Both the position numbers and the translations under genes were made by a program. Under the pieces are notes generated by a model. The model saw only the letters and a program-made list of their open reading frames with translations, ran no database searches and had not been told where the DNA came from. Source: Chara braunii (Eukaryota > Streptophyta > Charophyceae > Charales > Characeae). Taken from it: a DNA stretch of 23,460 bases. This document shows, piece by piece, positions 8,310 to 17,004 of this stretch. The first letter of the stretch is position 1. Every line of letters starts with the position of its first letter. The stretch is taken from NCBI GenBank assembly GCA_003427395.1, contig BFEA01000119.1, positions 1,227,569 through 1,251,028 on the forward strand. Reading direction: 5' to 3'.

Positions 8310-8575
8310 GCAGCGCCACATATACCAGGAGCAGTGCCACATATACCAGAGGCAGCGCCACGTAAGCATGCCATGTAGACCAGAGGCAGCGCCACATATA
8401 CCAGAGGCAACGCCACGTCAACATGGCACGTAGACCAGAGGCAGCGCCACATCAGCATGGCATGTAGACCGGAGGCAGCGCCACATATATCAGAGGCAGC
8501 ACCACATCAGCATGCCACGTAGACCAGAGGCAGCGCCACATATACCACAGGCAGCGCCACGTCAGCATGCCATGG
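8310..8575. repeat. 21/34-bp minisatellite with GCCACATA and GCCACGTCAGCATG motifs
   Basis: Two kinds of unit share the frame GCGCCAC...AGACCAGAGGCA. The short form (about 21 bp) has GCCACATATACCAG. The long form (about 34 bp) has GCCACGTCAGCATGCCA before GTAGACCAGAG. They alternate irregularly for about ten units. The ACGT core is the reverse of TGACGTGGC, a bZIP-type site. Similar but dispersed GCCACGTCA words fill the leader of gypsy copy B (22990-23410). Confidence 0.85.
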
Positions 8576-9052
8576 TGCACCGAAGAAGCACCAGCGTGCC
8601 GCCTCCACCTTGTGCCGTCGTCCGCAACGCGTGTGCACAGCCAGCATGAAGCCAGCGTTGTCAAGTCGAGCCAGTTTCATGGCAGCATAGCAAGACTGAA
8701 TGCTGGACTCGCTTGAGGCCAGCCTTAAGTAGCAGTCGTCGAGGCTGTCTGGCATCGGGTGCATTTCCCCCAGTCGTCCAGATTGACTCACATCTCAAGG
8801 CCCGGATTGTACAGTTGCAGACTTCTCCCTTGGACCTGCTGCTGTCTGGGTACCTGCATACAAACAAGTGTGTGTGCTTGACCAGCAGCCTGGGCTAGGT
8901 ACCTTTGGACTTTGACTGTTGGGTGGTCCGACAGTTGACCAAAGTCAACTGTCACACGCCCAGGCCCTGAATTCGTGAAGGGCCTTTTCTGCCCTTGCTT
9001 GGCCTGGGCTGAGGGCGGCCAGGTAGGCCTTCTGATGGCCCTCAGTTCCATG
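8576..9052. other. Unassigned interval left of LTR copy 2
   Basis: No gene recognised. It includes a perfect inverted repeat at 8931-8952 and a GGCCTGGGC/GCCCAGGCC-rich part at 8958-9040. If LTR copy 2 is a 3' LTR this would be internal sequence of its element, but I see no polypurine tract before 9053 and no integrase-like end. Confidence 0.4.
8931..8952. repeat. Perfect 9-bp hairpin built of two W-box cores
   Basis: ACAGTTGAC, loop CAAA, GTCAACTGT. Each arm contains TTGAC, the WRKY-binding core; another TTTGAC lies at about 8910. Confidence 0.6.
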
Positions 9053-9254
9053 TGAAACGGTTTTCGCTTTTTGGCAGTCACGAATGCGGGCCCTAGAGTT
9101 CGATCCCCAGACCTCACTTTGCCCATCTACAGTATCGAGTCGACCCCTGAGTGTTTGAACCCGTGATCTGTGTTTTGGTAGTTGTTTGTCGTCTGTCGTA
9201 GGTCCGTGTAGCGGTAAGGGTTTGATCTGTAGGTCTGTCGATTAGGAGTCACAG

Positions 9255-9348
9255 CTCTGCAGAGGTCGTGGCTGTAGATGCTCTGAAAGGTCAAGGTCGT
9301 AGCTGCTACAGTCCTGAAAGGTAAAGGTCGTAGCTTCTACAGTACCCG
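9255..9348 (+). repeat. About 31-bp direct repeats in the U3 part of LTR copy 2
   Basis: Three units share (A)AGGTCGT(A/G)GCTGTAGATGCT / AGGTCGTAGCTGCTACAGT / AGGTCGTAGCTTCTACAGT. They lie upstream of the TATA box, as enhancer repeats often do, and match the block at 818-885. Confidence 0.6.
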
Positions 9349-9408
9349 AAAGGCCAAGTCACACAGCCTTCCGGAAGGTCCAGAAGTGGCTTTTCGAAGT
9401 GTCCCACG

Positions 9409-9470
9409 TTTAGTCAGAGGCAAGTGGGCAAGTGGTGGGCCTTTAGTCAGAGGCAAGTGGGCAAGTGGTG
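9409..9470 (+). repeat. Perfect 29-bp direct duplication in LTR copy 2
   Basis: A unit beginning TTTAGTCAGAGGCAAGTGGG occurs at 9409-9437 and again, identical, at 9442-9470 (33-bp period). LTR copy 1 has only one corresponding segment (around 725-755), so the duplication is specific to this copy or its source. Confidence 0.8.
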
Positions 9471-9635
9471 AGCCAACTGCGTGACGTCGGCAGTGCGACT
9501 GCATTGACTTGGCAGTTCAAACCCATGCAGTCAGCGGCACCGGTCCCAGTCAGTCAGAGTCTAGTCAAGCAAGTACCGTGTGGGACTGTGTGCACCAAGG
9601 GCCCGGGAAAGGGGCAGACCACCGAGTTACAGAAG

Positions 9636-9642
9636 TATAAAT
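9636..9642 (+). promoter_or_regulatory. TATA box of LTR copy 2
   Basis: TATAAAT in the context AGAAGTATAAATCAAG, in LTR sense. It is about 584 bp into the LTR, placing transcription start near 9665 if typical spacing holds. The equivalent is conserved at 593-599 in copy 1. Confidence 0.55.
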
Positions 9643-10067
9643 CAAGAGGCAGCGCCCAACCATTCATTGATTCGCTGCGTAAGCCATGCGGAAGCGCTGC
9701 TACAGCGTCTTGTATGAAGGTGGTCTGCAGGTTGCCCGAGGTAGAAGTGGGATGAAGGGAGACATAGTAGCCATAGTAGTAGTGGCGAGCTGCCATAGCC
9801 GCCGTAGGGTAGAGGTAGCTGATGGAGTGTGCATGTGTGGAGTATTCAGGGTGATCCAGAGCGAGCATGTGCAAGCAGTGGTGTCGGACACAGTGACGAG
9901 AGTGGGATGTACAGGCGCTGGTGCGCCATAGCCAGTTGAAATGAATTTGCAACTGAACTGTGTTCTCGTTGTCCATATCTCTGAGCTTTGAGTGGGCGCT
10001 CTGCACCAGCGTGAATCGCCGTCTGTTTGCATGTAGCGAAGTGGAAAAGAAAAGGAGTCTGATTGCA

Positions 10068-10330
10068 AATGACCATTCGTTTCAGGATGTCTTCCTGACG
10101 ACATGGTCAACCTGGTTCTGTAGACTTCCATCAACTTTTGCCATTGTAGACTAGTGAACCGAACATCTCCGTCGGATACGATGGTTTTGGGAAATCCATA
10201 CTCAGAGACCCATCGCATTTGGAACTTTTGAATGACTAATTCGGTTCTAGCTTTAGCAGGCAAAGGAATGAACATAGCCTACTTAGAGAATCTATCAACG
10301 ATGACCATTACCTGACTGTTGCCGTTCTGA
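10068..10330 (-). pseudogene. Gypsy copy A: integrase catalytic core, truncated
   Basis: Minus-strand reading shows the retroviral-type integrase core: VIVDRFSK with the first catalytic Asp, then FIPLPAK, TIVSDGDVRFTS with the second Asp, and SSGRHPETNG. In this family the catalytic Glu stands 35 residues after the second Asp in a GQTE-type motif. Here the frame is cut two residues before that Glu by the end of LTR copy 2. A TAG (about 10281) also interrupts the frame right after DRFSK. The downstream chromodomain-like or C-terminal part is absent. Inactive. Confidence 0.85.
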
Positions 10331-10355
10331 CTGACTCTTAATGAGGCTCATGAAG

Positions 10356-10580
10356 TCAATAGAGATTCTCATGTGAGGGCTTGTTTCTCTGGCAGACAAG
10401 ACAAGTCCGTAGATACGTTAATACATCTTCCTTCATTCCTTTCCACTCAAAACGTTCTCGTACATAGTGACCGTCTGCATCATAACATTCCACAATGATC
10501 AAACTCTTAATTGATTCTAGGTCAGGAATACATAATCGTTCTTCAGTTTTATCCAACAAGAAGAGTAAGCCATCAGTCAT
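10356..10580 (-). pseudogene. Gypsy copy A: integrase H2C2 zinc-binding domain, degraded
   Basis: The reading ECYDADGH...FEWKGMKEDV...CLVCQRNKP matches the HHCC domain that precedes integrase in Ty3/gypsy polyproteins. The first His is replaced by Tyr (ECYD, usually ECHD). The spacer between GH and FEWKGM is shorter than in the family, suggesting an internal deletion. The CxxC pair is kept. It continues from the RNase H region upstream through disrupted sequence at 10581-10831. Confidence 0.8.
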
Positions 10581-10831
10581 TCAATATTCTGGAAATAACT
10601 CAGGGTTCTTTCGTAGAGTTCCAATGATAGGACTCTAAATAGGATCACTCCCATAACCCTGGCAGATTTGTTCTTTCAATTCATTTCCAATATCGAGGTA
10701 AAAGACAACAATTCAAAAGAAATCTGCACGCCTTGACAAAGCATCCGCAACCACATTAGACGCAACCACATTAGACTCACCTTTGATGGTTTTCACCTCA
10801 AAGTCAAATGTGTAAAGGAATGCGGACCACC
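10581..10831 (-). pseudogene. Gypsy copy A: disrupted RNase H to integrase linker
   Basis: It lies between recognised RNase H and integrase parts in the same orientation. The reading frame is broken and no domain can be read continuously. A short direct duplication (AACCACATTAGA at about 10750 and 10767) is visible. Confidence 0.6.
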
Positions 10832-11170
10832 TTACAACTTGTCGGAAAGTTTGGGTTGAGTCTTGGTCCACTTCAATGTAGAGTGATCAGAGTAGACAGT
10901 GAAATGTCTCCCTAACAAGTAGTGCTTCCAGGTATCTAGTGCAGCTACTAAGGCATACAGTTCCCTTTCATAGGTAGAGTTGGCTACCTTGTCTGACGAA
11001 AGTCTTCGCGACATAAACTCAACATGTCTATATCCCTTACCGTCATCCTGCTGTAGCACAACCCCAATTCCATACTGACTTGCGTCAATCGTAACTATGA
11101 AAGGAAGAAAAAGGTCAACAATCTTTAGGATAGGGTAGTGAGTTATATTATAACTCACAGTCTTTGTCAC
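10832..11170 (-). pseudogene. Gypsy copy A: RNase H domain
   Basis: RNase H of the gypsy type, which degrades the RNA of the RNA/DNA hybrid during reverse transcription. Visible motifs are FIVTIDASQYGIG (catalytic Asp), YERELYALVAALDTW (catalytic Glu) and YSDHSTLKW (catalytic Asp; TDH is more usual). The domain is open over about 112 codons, but a stop separates it from RT. It was probably once part of one Gag-Pol frame. Confidence 0.85.
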
Positions 11171-11960
11171 ACAACCAAGGTTTTTCTTTCTTTAACAGTC
11201 TTCTCATAGGAGCAGCTATCAAGGAGAAGTTTATGTCGAACTTCCTATGATAACTAGCAAGTCCTAGGAAAGTTCAGTGACAGTCTTAGGTTGAGGCCAA
11301 TCTTTGACTGCTGTTATTTTCTTCTCTTCAGGCCTTAGTCCTTCTTCATTCACTATGTGCCCTCGGTATAATACTTCAGGCTTAGCATATTCAGACGTCT
11401 TCGGATTCAATTTGAAGTTGCCTTCGCGCAACTTCTGAAGAACCATCCGTAAGTGTTTCTCGTGATCCTCCGGTGTCTTACTGTACACTAGGATATCATC
11501 GAGATAGACAATTACGAATTGGTCCAACCACTGACGGAACAACTCATTCATGGACCTTTGAAAGGCAATGGGGGGGTTAGTCAATCCGAAAGGCATTACC
11601 ACAAACTCGTAGTGACCACCTTGTTCGGAAAGTCGTCTTGTGTTGATCTTCACGAGCCACCTCGACCTGGTGGTATCCTGACTTGAGATCAATCTTGCTA
11701 AAATATATGCAGCCCTGTGGTTGGTCCAACAAGTCATCAATACGTGGAAGTGGTTTCACGTTTTTCCCAGTGACATAATCCAACCCACGATAATCAATAC
11801 ATAAACGAAGTTCACCTTCCTTTTTGGGTACAAATAAGACAGGTGCACCATAGGGAGATGAGTTGGGTCGAATCCATCCCTCAACTGTTTTCGTAATTCC
11901 TCAAGTTCTCTGGGAGACATACGGTAAATGGGACCCTTGGGAATTTTGCTTCCGGGAATA
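11171..11960 (-). pseudogene. Gypsy copy A: reverse transcriptase, frameshifted
   Basis: RT fingers and palm motifs appear in order but in different frames: [16 protein letters not shown], then a gap, then [30 protein letters not shown] (first catalytic Asp in FSKIDL), then [19 protein letters not shown] and FVIVYLDDILVYSK with the catalytic YLDD. Compared with copy B there is a two-base deletion near 11622 that shifts the frame between TTFRTR and the PFGLTN motif, and a deletion near 11880 that removes the segment corresponding to KELTDKGW. The thumb ends in WPQPKTVTELS followed by a stop at 11264. Confidence 0.85.
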
Positions 11961-12620
11961 ATCTCAATCGTGTGCTTAATAGCACGCTCAGTGATTCCCG
12001 TAGGCTCAATCTGCAAGTCCTTGTACTCATCAAGAAGTTTTTCGATAGAAGGTGGGTAGGATGAAGAACACTCACCGACTTGTTTAACAAGCACCATCAT
12101 CACCTCCTGATCCAACTTCTTCTTTACTACCATCGAACGAAAGGTTGGGTAACTCATACAACAAAAAGACAAAGTAGAGCAAGAGCCAGACTTGTGATAC
12201 AGCTTTATACTACGCAGTTCGGACTTTGACAATTTTATCTTTGAACTTAACTTCTGGGTCGGCTTCCTCATGCCAATCCATACCCAGAATTAAGCCAAAC
12301 GGTAAATTCTTCTCTTTAAGGAAGGATACCTCGTGTAAAATCTTCTTACCTTCCTTGGTCCTGAAGTAACACTTAACACGATCGACATACTGAGAGACAG
12401 TGATCGTGCTCTTGTCAGCCAGTATAGACGTGATAGGTCTAGGTATATCCTTTACCTTCATTCCCAGATGCAACTTTCGAATTGCCTTCTCTGAGATATA
12501 AGACCGCGTCGATCCTGGATCTAACAAAGCACCTACTCGCGTGTGCGCAATCTCAATATCCGCGATCATCAACTCACCCTCAGACTTCGCTTTCTTCGCC
12601 CACGAGCTCCGTAGTGCTAT
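11961..12620 (-). pseudogene. Gypsy copy A: retroviral-type aspartic protease and PR-RT linker
   Basis: The protease reads IAHTRVGALLDPGSTRSYIS and, later, LPFGLILGMDWH, the usual flap and C-terminal ILGMDW motif of gypsy proteases. The catalytic triplet is DPG instead of the DSG seen in copy B, a change expected to disturb the active site. The linker contains SYPTFRSMVVKKK and the KHTIEIIPGSK segment that precedes RT. Upstream, about 35 bases present in copy B are replaced by three (near 12630), shifting the frame relative to Gag. Confidence 0.85.
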
Positions 12621-13553
12621 CAGTTCATTGCTGACAAAGTACTGTGTCAGGGTGGTCTGCACGACGGGCGGAAGAAGAGTCATCCTCTGCCTTAAGAGTC
12701 AAAGGGATAGAAGGGGTTACGGGCGCCTTTCCTTTATCTTCGTCTAATCCCTTCAACTCAGTAGGAGAAGATGCTACTCCTACTGGCTGCTCGCTTTTGG
12801 GTTTCAAATAAGCGAGCACCAAGCTATCACGTGCCCCACGGTGCCACACGTGAGGCACTGGCGATTGTACATTTTGGACTGCCATTCCTCTCGAGTCATA
12901 TTCATCTTTTCCCAAGGCGTTCAGAATGCAATGCCGGGGTGCTCGAGAAACGAGCGTGGCCTCTTTCTTCTTCTTCTTCCACTGGTTTTGGCCTCCCTTG
13001 TTGGCCATGACAGCAATGATGTCACCCTTCCCAGACTCACTGCTGCCGTTACCTCCTCCTCCCTCAGACTCTTCCAGAGGTAACTTCTCTACAGTCTCAT
13101 CGTCAAATAACACAAGCATATGGTCCTGGCGCTTTTGCCGCCAAAGGACCCGCTTGTCATAACCTCCTACCGGTCTCGATTTCACCACCGAAGCGTAAGA
13201 CCCTTTTACCTGCGCGGTCATCTGCTCTCGTTGGAGAGCGAGATCACGAAAAAGTCGATAGTTATACTTACCCGACTTCGATTCGCCCACGAGCTGTCCA
13301 CGAATGGGCTCGGACAATGCACGTGAGTAGATGTAGAGAACCTGGTTGTCCTGAAGGTTCAACCCCGGTACCTGCAATAGACGGTCCACTTCACGAGACA
13401 AGGCATCAACAAAAGTCCAACGCTTTTGGCCTATAGTGGTGAGTTCATCGACAGCTTTATCGACTGTCGTCTTGTCAAGGAATCTCTCCTTGATTTTCTG
13501 GAGAAACTGCCTCAACGTCAGGGTTTTAGACCACTAACCTATGTCCTCAAAGC
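12621..13553 (-). pseudogene. Gypsy copy A: Gag C-terminal part with zinc knuckle, 5' truncated
   Basis: It begins within the Gag core domain (QKIKERFLDKTT..., ALSREVDRLLQVPGL, YSRALSEPIRGQL) and runs into a lysine-rich tract. At the lysine tract it changes frame relative to copy B. The CCHC zinc knuckle CLTCGTVGHVIAWC (12816-12857) is intact but in the shifted frame, downstream of a TGA (12921-12923). A TAG interrupts the start (GW-type position near 13530, where copy B has Glu). Homology with copy B ends at about 13553, so the Gag N-terminus, leader and LTR are missing. Confidence 0.85.
12816..12857 (-). other. CCHC zinc-knuckle coding segment
   Basis: CLTCGTVGHVIAWC fits CX2CX4HX4C exactly, the nucleic-acid-binding knuckle of Gag nucleocapsid. 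It is in frame with the preceding TREEWQSKMYNRQ segment but not with the longest open frame across this locus. In copy B the equivalent has Cys to Tyr and a one-base deletion. Confidence 0.85.
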
Positions 13554-14809
13554 CAGCGGTTTGTCGGTGCGAACACCCTTACAAGGGTATCCGCCCTGGT
13601 TTTTGCAAGTGACAGAAAATAAGTTTGGTTTAAAGTCTAAGTATACCACGTGAGGCGTGGCTGCGTCCGTGGTTTGCGTTGGCTGGATGGTTAACTAGAG
13701 TAGAGAGTGTGTGCGCGCGCGGACTTAAGGCGCGCGTGATCTTCTTATTTTTGGTTGATGATCGTGAAGGTCGGTGTAGTTGCCAGCCATATTTTTTATT
13801 CTCGAGTAAATTAGGATTAAAAAGATTCTCTCCTGATTGATATGTTCGGTTGTGGCCTGTGCGCAAGTGTGAAGGATGGCATCGACAACAACATGAATTT
13901 TCAAAACGTTTCGGTAGATCTGCGCGTTGCGCAACATCCGTTTATTCAGGCGTCTGTCGAAACTAGGCTCAGCCTTGGGCCTAACACTTTGGTTACGATG
14001 TCGGACTTTCAACACGTAGATTCAGGGATCGAGATTAAGCAGTGACTGCGCGAGGATGTCGTGGCAGCGCGAAAGGGCCGATGGGGTTGAGGGCACGATG
14101 GGGCTATCCCCCTTGGTCTTGTCGTTGACAGCGTTGAGGCACTGCCAGCGGCTCCCATTCCCTTGTTCGTCATAGTTCGACGATTAAAAATTTTAAATAT
14201 ATTTATTATTTAGGTGTTATACCATTATTACTTTACTCAAGCTCCCCTCTACTCTGCCGCGACGTGGGACTTGGAAGGCGTCGAGGGCCTTGAGCATGCG
14301 CTTCTGTCGTTGACTTATAGGTTCCTGGCACATTCGGGATACTAGTGAAGGTCGTCGGCCCCACCGCCTTCAGACGAGGGTCGAAAGGGTTAGTGTGCAT
14401 TTGAACGGAGGATGATTTAGTCCGCGAGAGAGGAGGAACTAGGTTGGCAGGGACATTCCGCACATATGTTGCCCCGTCCCGGCTGGTGACTGTTGTAGGA
14501 GGTCTGGTCGGAGCGGCCAGAGCACAGTCATGCAGGCAACAGGCCGTACGGGGTCGATGGCATAGGACCCGACCTCGCGTCAGACCTTCCTCTCTTCAGT
14601 ACTCGCCACCACCTGGGCCTGTCCGGGGCCGCATTGAAAGTCCGTAGCGGACCGTATCCTCGTCGGCGTGGGGATTGGTCAGCAGGGGCTAGAGGCACTA
14701 AGGTGAGGGTCCTGATTGCAGAAACAATGCCCGTGCCAGTCGAACCTGGGTCTAGCCCAGTGCGGTCCCGAAAACGGGGGACTGCTGTTTCTTTTTTTTT
14801 TTGTGTGTT
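13554..14809. other. Unassigned interval right of gypsy copy A
   Basis: No gene recognised. It includes the short hairpin CCACGTGAGGCGTGG (13646-13660), an alternating GTGTGCGCGCGCG tract (about 13708-13722) and an AT-rich patch (14180-14235). A 67-codon plus-strand frame at 13842-14045 has balanced composition but no recognised domain, so I do not call it a gene. Confidence 0.4.
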
Positions 14810-14910
14810 GTCCTTCGGGACATCTGTTAAAATTGGAACGATACAGAGGAGATTAGCATAGCCCATGTGCAAGGACGGTCGGCATAAATCGAGGGGCGTT
14901 CCCTCGTTTT
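14810..14910 (+). pseudogene. U6 snRNA-like sequence, probably a pseudogene
   Basis: GTCCTTCGGGACAT at the start forms the U6 5' stem-loop. AAAATTGGAACGATACAG and GATTAGCAT follow, then GCAAGGA and GCATAAATCGAG, all in U6 order and covering nearly the full U6 length (about 100 nt). The ACAGAGA box, invariant in working U6, reads ACAGAGG, and several C-to-T or G-to-A changes are present (CATAGCCC, ATGTGCAAGG). The 3' end differs: CGAGGGGCGTTCCCTCG can form a hairpin directly before TTTT (14907-14910), a Pol III-type stop. I see no plant USE or TATA box at the expected upstream positions; a T-rich run is there instead. The comparison is from memory of plant U6. Confidence 0.85.
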
Positions 14911-15164
14911 CTTTTCGGTTGCTTACCTTGTTGGCTCCGCCTCTCTAGGCGCTTCGAACAGGTGTTCCACGGGCCGATGTCGGGCGCTGCGTTAATCCGG
15001 GAAAGAGAGGGTGATGGGGAAGTGAACACAGACCGGGGCAAAAAGGAACAGGGGAATGAAAATGAATGAAGACGCGGCTTTGCGCCGGGGACATTTGATG
15101 CTGGAGATGGTGTAGACGGAGACGAGGCCCAGGGGCGGAAGAATAGCATACACGATTCTTCATG
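14911..15164. other. GC-rich unassigned interval
   Basis: No gene recognised. CCGGGAAAGAGAG at 14997 may be a degenerate start of the 179-bp repeat that follows, since it lies 176 bp before the next CCGGGAAA. Confidence 0.35.
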
Positions 15165-15475
15165 AGACGAGACCGGGAAATAATGTAGGTTGGGTTTTTT
15201 TGGGTAGGCGCATCCAGATCTGAAGTCGGATTTGGAAGATAGTTAGTGGAAGGGGAGGTTAGTAGAGAAGGAGGTGCGCGATGGTGTCCGGGTGATGGAG
15301 TTGGCAGGAATCGGAAGTCGAAAACATCGCTCGTGTCTCTGCAAAATCAAGCCGGGAAGGAAGTGAGACGGGGGTTTTAGGCCTAGGCGAATCCAATTCT
15401 GCAGTTAGTTTGAGCAGGAAGTTAGTAGGATTAGAGTTAGAGAAAGAGGGGGCTGCGCGGTGAGCTACGAAAGAA
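15165..15475. repeat. Tandem repeat with constant 179-bp period, two units
   Basis: Landmarks repeat at exactly 179 bp: CCGGGAAA/CCGGGAAGG (15173, 15352), GTAGGCGCATCCAG/CTAGGCGAATCCAA (15204, 15383), AGTTAGTGG/AGTTAGTAGG (15241, 15420), GTGCGCG/CTGCGCGG (15274, 15453). The sequences between are diverged by substitution with few length changes. Confidence 0.75.
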
Positions 15476-15496
15476 GGATGGGCAGAGGCAAAGTAC

Positions 15497-16090
15497 GTGC
15501 CCATGTTCTGGCGGAACATTCGTCCGATTTTGCTCATCCTACCGATGGATTCGACGTGAGGCCAGCCACGCGATGTCGGAGAATTACTTGTTAGTCGGTG
15601 CGTTGCTCATCCCGTCGATAGAAAACTCTCACTTTCTCTCTCGCACACACACACACACGGATAGCCGTGTATAGTTCCGTGTTTCGATGATGGATTCACT
15701 CGGTTTTGTTGTTCTATCGGTGGGAGTAGCGTGAGTCCGGCCGAGGGGTGGAAACTTACCTGGCGACGGTACATTGCCCATCCATCGAGGGGAGAAGTGT
15801 GAGGTAAGCGCGAAGAGAATGCTTACCTGCCGCCTGTGTGATGCGTATCCTATCGGTGAAGAATAGCGCAGCATAAGGCTAGTCGCGAGGTTGGAGGCTT
15901 GTCGAGGCTGCGAGTGTGGCGATGTACAGTTCCGCATTCCAGCGGAAGATTCATTCGGTTCTGCTCATCCGATCGATGAAGTAGCGAGAGGTCAGCCGCG
16001 GTTTGGAGACCTACCTGTTTTGGCCGATGCTTTGCTCATCATGTTGGGCGAGATAGCATGAACCCAGCGGAGGGCTCGAAACCTTGTTGG
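15497..16090. repeat. Diverged array with TTGCTCATCC(N)ATCGATG motif
   Basis: The motif or a variant stands at about 15530, 15604, 15703 (GTTTTGTTGTTCTATCGGTG), 15773, 15843, 15961 and 16031, with spacing of 66-118 bp. Longer units are recognised by GTTCCGTG/GTTCCGCA followed by ATTCACTCGGTTTTG / ATTCATTCGGTTCTG (15674, 15927) and, 3' of the motif, by CCGGCCGAGG / CAGCCGCGG and AACTTACCTGG / GACCTACCTG. One unit carries the hairpin TTCCGCATTCCAGCGGAA. No coding content seen. Confidence 0.6.
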
Positions 16091-17004
16091 AAGACCATGC
16101 GCTGGCCGGTCTGTCGAAGTGAGGTAACGGGCCACCCAGACACCGACCTGCTATAGCTTGCTGGGCGGCAACTGTTGAACGAGGTGACTGGGGGAAGGAC
16201 AAGCTGCAAGATGCTGGCTCACTCGACAGTCGGCAGCATCGTTCGCGGATGAACGAGCAACAACAGGCCAGCTACAGAGTTCCAGCATGTTGTGCGGGCG
16301 ATATTTGTTGAGGATTTCGTGGAGTTACCTTCGCTTCAGCATGCTGAGAATTGATGACCGATCTAGGGAGGAGTACGGGGACTCAAAGAAGTAGTCAAGT
16401 TTTGTAAAGGGAGGGGGTCATCACTGCAACTTGGGGAGTCGTCAGAGGGTTGACTTCGGCGGTTTTACTTCAACATTGATTAAGCTATTGCTGTTTGGCC
16501 ATCATTGCGGGGCCCTCAGGCATACCAATGAAACAAGGCCCTCTCCCGTGAGTCTGAGAGCACCTTCCTTGTATCTCGAGAGTCTGAAAATCCAACTTCT
16601 GCCCTTCTTACTCTAAGTCTAATCTTGGTTATGAGAGGAAGGCGGTAGGCGGGATTGCAACCCGTAGGACCGCAGCAAGACTCTGTGGGGAGTCAGCCCA
16701 CTGATTGCGGGAGCTCTGCCGGAACTCAGGAGGAGTTATGGAGGCAGGGAACTGAGAGGTAACCATTCGTTTTCTCTCTATAAACCCAATTATAACCCAT
16801 TATTGTATCCCTGACTATGTTTTGACTGAGTATACTGAATGCGTCCCTGCCTTGACTTTCAGTTTGACGTTCAGGACAAACCGGACTGAAGTAAGAGGAA
16901 TGTATGCGTAATGGCAGTTTCAGTTTTATTGTCTGACTGAAAGCAGAGTGTGAGAAAGGATTGCATCTGGGGAAAGGTGGGAGGAAGGTTGTATTGAGTA
17001 CGTT
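16091..17004. other. Unassigned interval between two arrays
   Basis: No gene or terminal repeat recognised. It holds local inverted repeats such as TTTCAGT...ACTGAAA (about 16918-16942). Short frames on both strands lack domains. Confidence 0.4.

Larger units (their letters stand above)
9053..10067 (+). mobile_element. LTR of a plus-strand retrotransposon (copy 2, 1015 bp)
   Basis: It starts TGAAACGGTTTTCGC and ends TCTGATTGCA, and is homologous along its length to the LTR at 163-1106 in opposite orientation. Its right end abuts the integrase remnant of gypsy copy A. No PBS follows the right end and no polypurine tract precedes the left end; the flanking five bases (CCATG and AATGA) do not match. 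So it is neither a clear 5' LTR nor a clean solo LTR. A 3' LTR of a rearranged element, or a solo LTR that lost its left flank, are both possible. Confidence 0.7.

Noticed and set aside
9048-10072. Clean solo LTR with target duplication
   Set aside because: The flanking bases CCATG and AATGA do not match, and integrase does not resume on the other side.
13842-14045. 67-codon plus-strand frame with balanced composition
   Set aside because: No recognised domain, no supporting context and no homologous copy in the window; kept as unassigned sequence.
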